NCBI GenBank assembly: GCA_005788065.1
Contig: SXZD01000014.1
Span: 1 to 9,275, forward strand
Direction of reading: 5' to 3'
DNA length: 9,275 nt
Source of the DNA: Burkholderiales bacterium
Lineage (GTDB): Bacteria; Pseudomonadota; Gammaproteobacteria; Burkholderiales; Burkholderiaceae_B
Shown: positions 6,566 through 9,275 of the stretch, in pieces
Layout of the letters: every line of letters starts with the position of its first letter
How positions within the stretch are numbered: position 1 is the stretch's first letter
Translations under genes and position numbers: made by a program
Notes under the pieces: generated by a model
Databases searched by the model: none
Told to the model about the DNA's origin: nothing
What the model saw: the letters and a program-made list of their open reading frames with translations, nothing else

Positions 6566-8473
6566 ATGCTGCTCGGACTTAAAAATGTCGACCTGCGCAT
6601 CGGTCTGAGCGTTTTGCTTGACCAGGTGAGTTTTTCCCTCCAGGCGCGCGAACGCGTGGCCCTGCTCGGCCGCAACGGTCAGGGCAAAAGTACCCTGTTC
6701 CGCATACTGGCCGGTATCCAGAAACCCGATGACGGCGAAGTCATCCGCTCGGAAGGACTGGTGATCGGCATGCTGGCGCAGGAAGTGCCGGCCGCACAGG
6801 ATCGCACCGTATTTGATGTGGTGGCTGACGGACTGGGCGAAGACGGTCGCGTGCTGGCACGTTATCACCATGCCCTGCACGATACCCCGGACGACCTTGA
6901 CCTGATTGCCAACCTGCAGACCGCCATTGACGAGCGCGGCGCCTGGAACCTCGACAGCCGGGTGGACCAGGCCTTGCAGCGCCTGCAACTGGACGGGGAC
7001 GCGCTGTTCGGCAGCCTGTCGGGCGGCATGAAACGGCGTGTGATGCTGGCTCAGGCCTTGGTGGCAGAACCGGATGTGCTGATGCTGGACGAACCCACCA
7101 ACCACCTGGATAGTCCGAGCATCCTGATGCTGGAGGAGTTGCTGCAGGCGTTTCGCGGTGCTGTGCTGTTCATCAGCCACGACCGCAGTTTCATGCGCCG
7201 CATCGCCACGCGCGTGTGCGACCTGGACCGGGGGCGGCTGATGTCCTGGTCCAACGGCTATGAAGGCTATCTGAAAGGCAAGGCCGAATTCCTGCACGCA
7301 GAAGAAAAAGCCAATGCCCTGTTTGACAAAAAGCTGGCACAGGAAGAAGTGTGGATACGCCGCGGCGTGGAGGCGCGACGCACCCGCAACGAGGGCCGTG
7401 TGCGACAACTGATACAGATGCGGCGCGAGTACAGTGAACGGCGCAACGTGCTCGGACAGGCCAACATGCAGGTGCAAGAGGCCGAGCGTAGCGGCAAACT
7501 GGTCGCCGAAATCCGCTCCGTGTCCCACGACTGGGGCGACATGTGCATCGTGCGGGACTGGGAAACCGTGATTACCCGCGGCGAAAAAATTGCCATCATC
7601 GGCCCCAATGGCTGCGGAAAAACCACCCTGCTGCAGATCGTATTGCAGCAGTTGCAACCACGGCAGGGCAGCGTGCGTCACGGCACACGGCTGGAAGTGG
7701 CGTACTTTGACCAGCTGCGCAAACCCGATGGCGACGGCGTGACCGCGGTGGACATCATCGGCGGGGGCAAAGAGTACATTGACATCAACGGCCAGCCCAA
7801 ACACGTCATCGGCTATCTGCAGGACTTCCTGTTTACACCCGACCGGGCGCGGCAGCCGGTGAGCAGCCTGTCGGGCGGCGAACGCGCACGGTTGCTGCTG
7901 GCGCAGATGTTCTCGCGCCCCTCCAACGTGCTGGTGCTGGACGAACCCACCACCGACTTGGACATCGAAACACTGGACCTGCTGGAAGAGCGGCTGGCCG
8001 AATACACCGGCACAGTGCTTCTGGTCAGCCACGACCGGGAGTTCATCGACCAGATTGCCACGCGCAGCTGGGTGCTGGAAGGACGCGGGCAAGTGGGTGA
8101 CTACGTCGGCGGCTACAGCGACTGGCTCAGAACCAGGACAGTGGACCCGTGGGCGGCTAAAGCAGCAGAAAAAGCCGCCGATAAAGCGGCAGACAAAATG
8201 ATCGAAAAGGCGGCGGAAAAAGGGGTCACGGCCACCCCGGCTCCCGCACCGGCCCAGCGCAAGCTGAGCTACAAAGAGCAGCGCGAACTGGAGGCCCTGC
8301 CCGGCCTGATTGAAAAGCTGGAAACCCGCCAGACTGCATTGCTTGCAAAAATAGGGGATCCGTCCTTTTATTCCGGCGACAAGCAGCAGGTGCTGAACGT
8401 GCAAAATGAGATGGCTTCCATTGAAGCTGACCTGGCCAAGGCATACGCTCGCTGGGAAGAACTCGAAGGGTGA
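6566..8473 (+). CDS. uup: ABC-F family ATPase Uup
   Basis: Soluble ABC-F protein with two ATPase domains and no membrane segment. The Uup group is linked to ribosome function, branched-DNA binding and precise excision of transposons. The length from ATG 6566 is 635 residues, typical of Uup. First domain: Walker A GRNGQGKS (35-42), signature SLSGG (150-154), Walker B VLMLDEPTNHLD (171-182). The interdomain linker is the canonical charged helix with ARRTRNEGRVR (270-280). Second domain: Walker A GPNGCGKTT (346-354), signature SLSGG (434-438), and the Uup-like DEPTTDLDIETLDLLEE (459-475). The C-terminal coiled-coil domain LSYKEQRELEALPGLIEKLE (567-586) is diagnostic. The frame stays open upstream to 6077, but that part is antisense to the ATP-grasp gene and has no ABC similarity; homology starts at MLLGLKNVDL. 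The ribosome-binding site is weak (GAAAG, 6551-6555). It is the first gene of the plus-strand group. Confidence 0.96.
   Translation: MLLGLKNVDLRIGLSVLLDQVSFSLQARERVALLGRNGQGKSTLFRILAGIQKPDDGEVIRSEGLVIGMLAQEVPAAQDRTVFDVVADGLGEDGRVLARYHHALHDTPDDLDLIANLQTAIDERGAWNLDSRVDQALQRLQLDGDALFGSLSGGMKRRVMLAQALVAEPDVLMLDEPTNHLDSPSILMLEELLQAFRGAVLFISHDRSFMRRIATRVCDLDRGRLMSWSNGYEGYLKGKAEFLHAEEKANALFDKKLAQEEVWIRRGVEARRTRNEGRVRQLIQMRREYSERRNVLGQANMQVQEAERSGKLVAEIRSVSHDWGDMCIVRDWETVITRGEKIAIIGPNGCGKTTLLQIVLQQLQPRQGSVRHGTRLEVAYFDQLRKPDGDGVTAVDIIGGGKEYIDINGQPKHVIGYLQDFLFTPDRARQPVSSLSGGERARLLLAQMFSRPSNVLVLDEPTTDLDIETLDLLEERLAEYTGTVLLVSHDREFIDQIATRSWVLEGRGQVGDYVGGYSDWLRTRTVDPWAAKAAEKAADKAADKMIEKAAEKGVTATPAPAPAQRKLSYKEQRELEALPGLIEKLETRQTALLAKIGDPSFYSGDKQQVLNVQNEMASIEADLAKAYARWEELEG
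8153..8221 (+). repeat. Ala/Lys-rich four-residue repeat tract in Uup
   Basis: Residues 530-552 of Uup read as degenerate AA(E/D)K units: AKAAEKAADKAADK, then MIEKAAEK. A Thr/Pro/Ala stretch follows. The tract joins the second ATPase domain to the C-terminal coiled coil. At DNA level the units are diverged, with mixed GCA/GCC/GCG alanine codons, so this is a protein-level low-complexity linker rather than a recent duplication. It is probably helical and positively charged. Confidence 0.6.
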
Positions 8474-8481
8474 ATTCGGAC

Positions 8482-9162
8482 ATGACAGACACAGACAGCG
8501 CAGCAGGCAGCCCACAGCGCAAGGCATGGGTTTTTGGCGGCACCGGACTGGTGGGCGGTCACTTGCTGTGCATGCTGGCAGCCGACCGGAACACGCAGAC
8601 CACCGCATTTGCGCGGCGGGCGTTTTCGCCGGCGCTGCAACCGCCCCTGAAGGAGGCCGTTGTAAACCTCGCAGACAGCAGCACATGGCCCTCTGAGCCC
8701 GTTGATGTGGCTTTCTGCTGTCTAGGCACCACCATCAAGGTGGCGGGCAGCCAGGAGGCGTTTGTGGCGGTTGACGAGACGCTGGTGCTGGCGCTGGCCG
8801 CCCACGCCAGAGCGCACGGCTGCCGGCATTTTCTGGTGGTCACCGCCATGGGCGCCAACCCGCGCAGCCCGGTTTTCTACAACAAGGTCAAGGGTCGCAC
8901 CGAAGAGGCGCTCAAGGCGCTCGGATTTGAACGCCTGACCATCCTGCGCCCCTCGCTGCTGGACGGCAATCGGGCGGAAAGCCGACCGGGCGAGCGGGTG
9001 GGCCTGCTGCTGGCCCGCGCCTTCCGGCCGCTCATCCCCAAAAAATATCAGGCCGTGCAGACCGCCACGGTAGCCCGCTGCCTGCTTGAAATTTCGCAAG
9101 AAAACAGCGCAGGGGTTAAAATCGTGGAATCTGATTTGATTCAAGCCCACCACAGGTCCTAA
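8482..9162 (+). CDS. TIP30/HTATIP2-like atypical short-chain dehydrogenase, NAD(P)-binding protein
   Basis: A small cytoplasmic Rossmann-fold protein of 226 residues. The N-terminal KAWVFGGTGLVGG (14-26) holds the Gly-rich dinucleotide-binding loop. Other landmarks are CCLGTT (79-84), LVVTAMGANPRSPVFYNKVKG (118-138) with the YxxxK pair Y133/K137, and LTILRPSLLDG (152-162). This set of motifs fits the atypical SDR group containing human TIP30/HTATIP2 and bacterial epimerase-like paralogues; the substrate is unknown. ATG 8482 is preceded by GAAGGG (8465-8470). An in-frame GTG at 8470 overlapping the uup stop would add four residues and cannot be excluded. It lies 8 nt after uup and is probably cotranscribed with it. 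Confidence 0.88.
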   Translation: MTDTDSAAGSPQRKAWVFGGTGLVGGHLLCMLAADRNTQTTAFARRAFSPALQPPLKEAVVNLADSSTWPSEPVDVAFCCLGTTIKVAGSQEAFVAVDETLVLALAAHARAHGCRHFLVVTAMGANPRSPVFYNKVKGRTEEALKALGFERLTILRPSLLDGNRAESRPGERVGLLLARAFRPLIPKKYQAVQTATVARCLLEISQENSAGVKIVESDLIQAHHRS

Positions 9163-9169
9163 ACCCGCC

Positions 9170-9275
9170 ATGATCCCCTTCCGTTCAAGCAAGAACAGAA
9201 CCTCCCAGGAGTTCACGGTGGATGAACTGGCGCGCGCCGCCGACACCACCGTGCGCAATGTCCGCGCCTACCAGG
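9170..9275 (+). CDS. MerR-family transcriptional regulator, N-terminal fragment
   Basis: Starts at ATG 9170, 7 nt after the preceding stop, and runs off the right edge after 35 codons. After a short polar leader, residues 15-35 read FTVDELARAADTTVRNVRAYQ. This matches the MerR winged-helix pattern, in which a helix-turn-helix (xxxELAxxxxxxxRxxRxY) opens the DNA-binding domain. The effector-binding part is outside the window, so ligand and targets are unknown. The tight spacing suggests it is translated from the uup/SDR transcript. Confidence 0.82.
   Translation, partial: MIPFRSSKNRTSQEFTVDELARAADTTVRNVRAYQ

Noticed and set aside
6482..8686. A 734-codon open frame on the minus strand covering uup and the start of the SDR gene.
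   Set aside because: It is exactly antisense to the clearly homologous uup gene. Its product is His/Gln/Ala-rich with no recognisable domain, as expected for a shadow frame in GC-rich DNA.

Overview
The window looks like chromosome from a moderately GC-rich proteobacterium, most likely a betaproteobacterium of the Burkholderiales. That is inferred from base composition, protein style and the Uup / atypical-SDR / MerR neighbourhood; no marker in the window proves it. It holds two divergent gene groups that face away from a 142-bp gap (6424-6565). I saw no rRNA, tRNA, CRISPR array, insertion sequence or phage gene, and no gene-free stretch above 300 bases.

Left group, minus strand (6423 down to 1, running off the left edge): three tightly packed genes that are probably one transcript. 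(i) A D-Ala-D-Ala-ligase-like ATP-grasp enzyme. (ii) A 1217-residue membrane protein joining two TM-bounded periplasmic modules, a 12-TM MFS transporter and a C-terminal periplasmic substrate-binding domain of the ABC_sub_bind type. (iii) A class III adenylate cyclase with a periplasmic dCache sensor and HAMP linker, cut off inside its catalytic domain. The gaps are 3 nt and 2 nt.

Right group, plus strand (6566 to the right edge): uup, an ABC-F ATPase with the complete two-ATPase plus C-terminal coiled-coil layout; a small TIP30/HTATIP2-like NAD(P)-binding protein; and the N-terminus of a MerR-family regulator. These look like ordinary housekeeping or accessory genes.

The left group is the candidate for something undescribed. 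It places together a carboxylate-amine type ligase, a transporter that carries its own binding protein and extra sensory modules, and a cyclase whose sensor keeps the carboxylate-binding half of the dCache amino-acid motif but, by eye, lacks the amine-binding aspartate. The inferred theme is making, moving and sensing an amino-acid- or peptide-like compound, with cAMP as output. Substrate, transport direction and physiological role cannot be read from the sequence.
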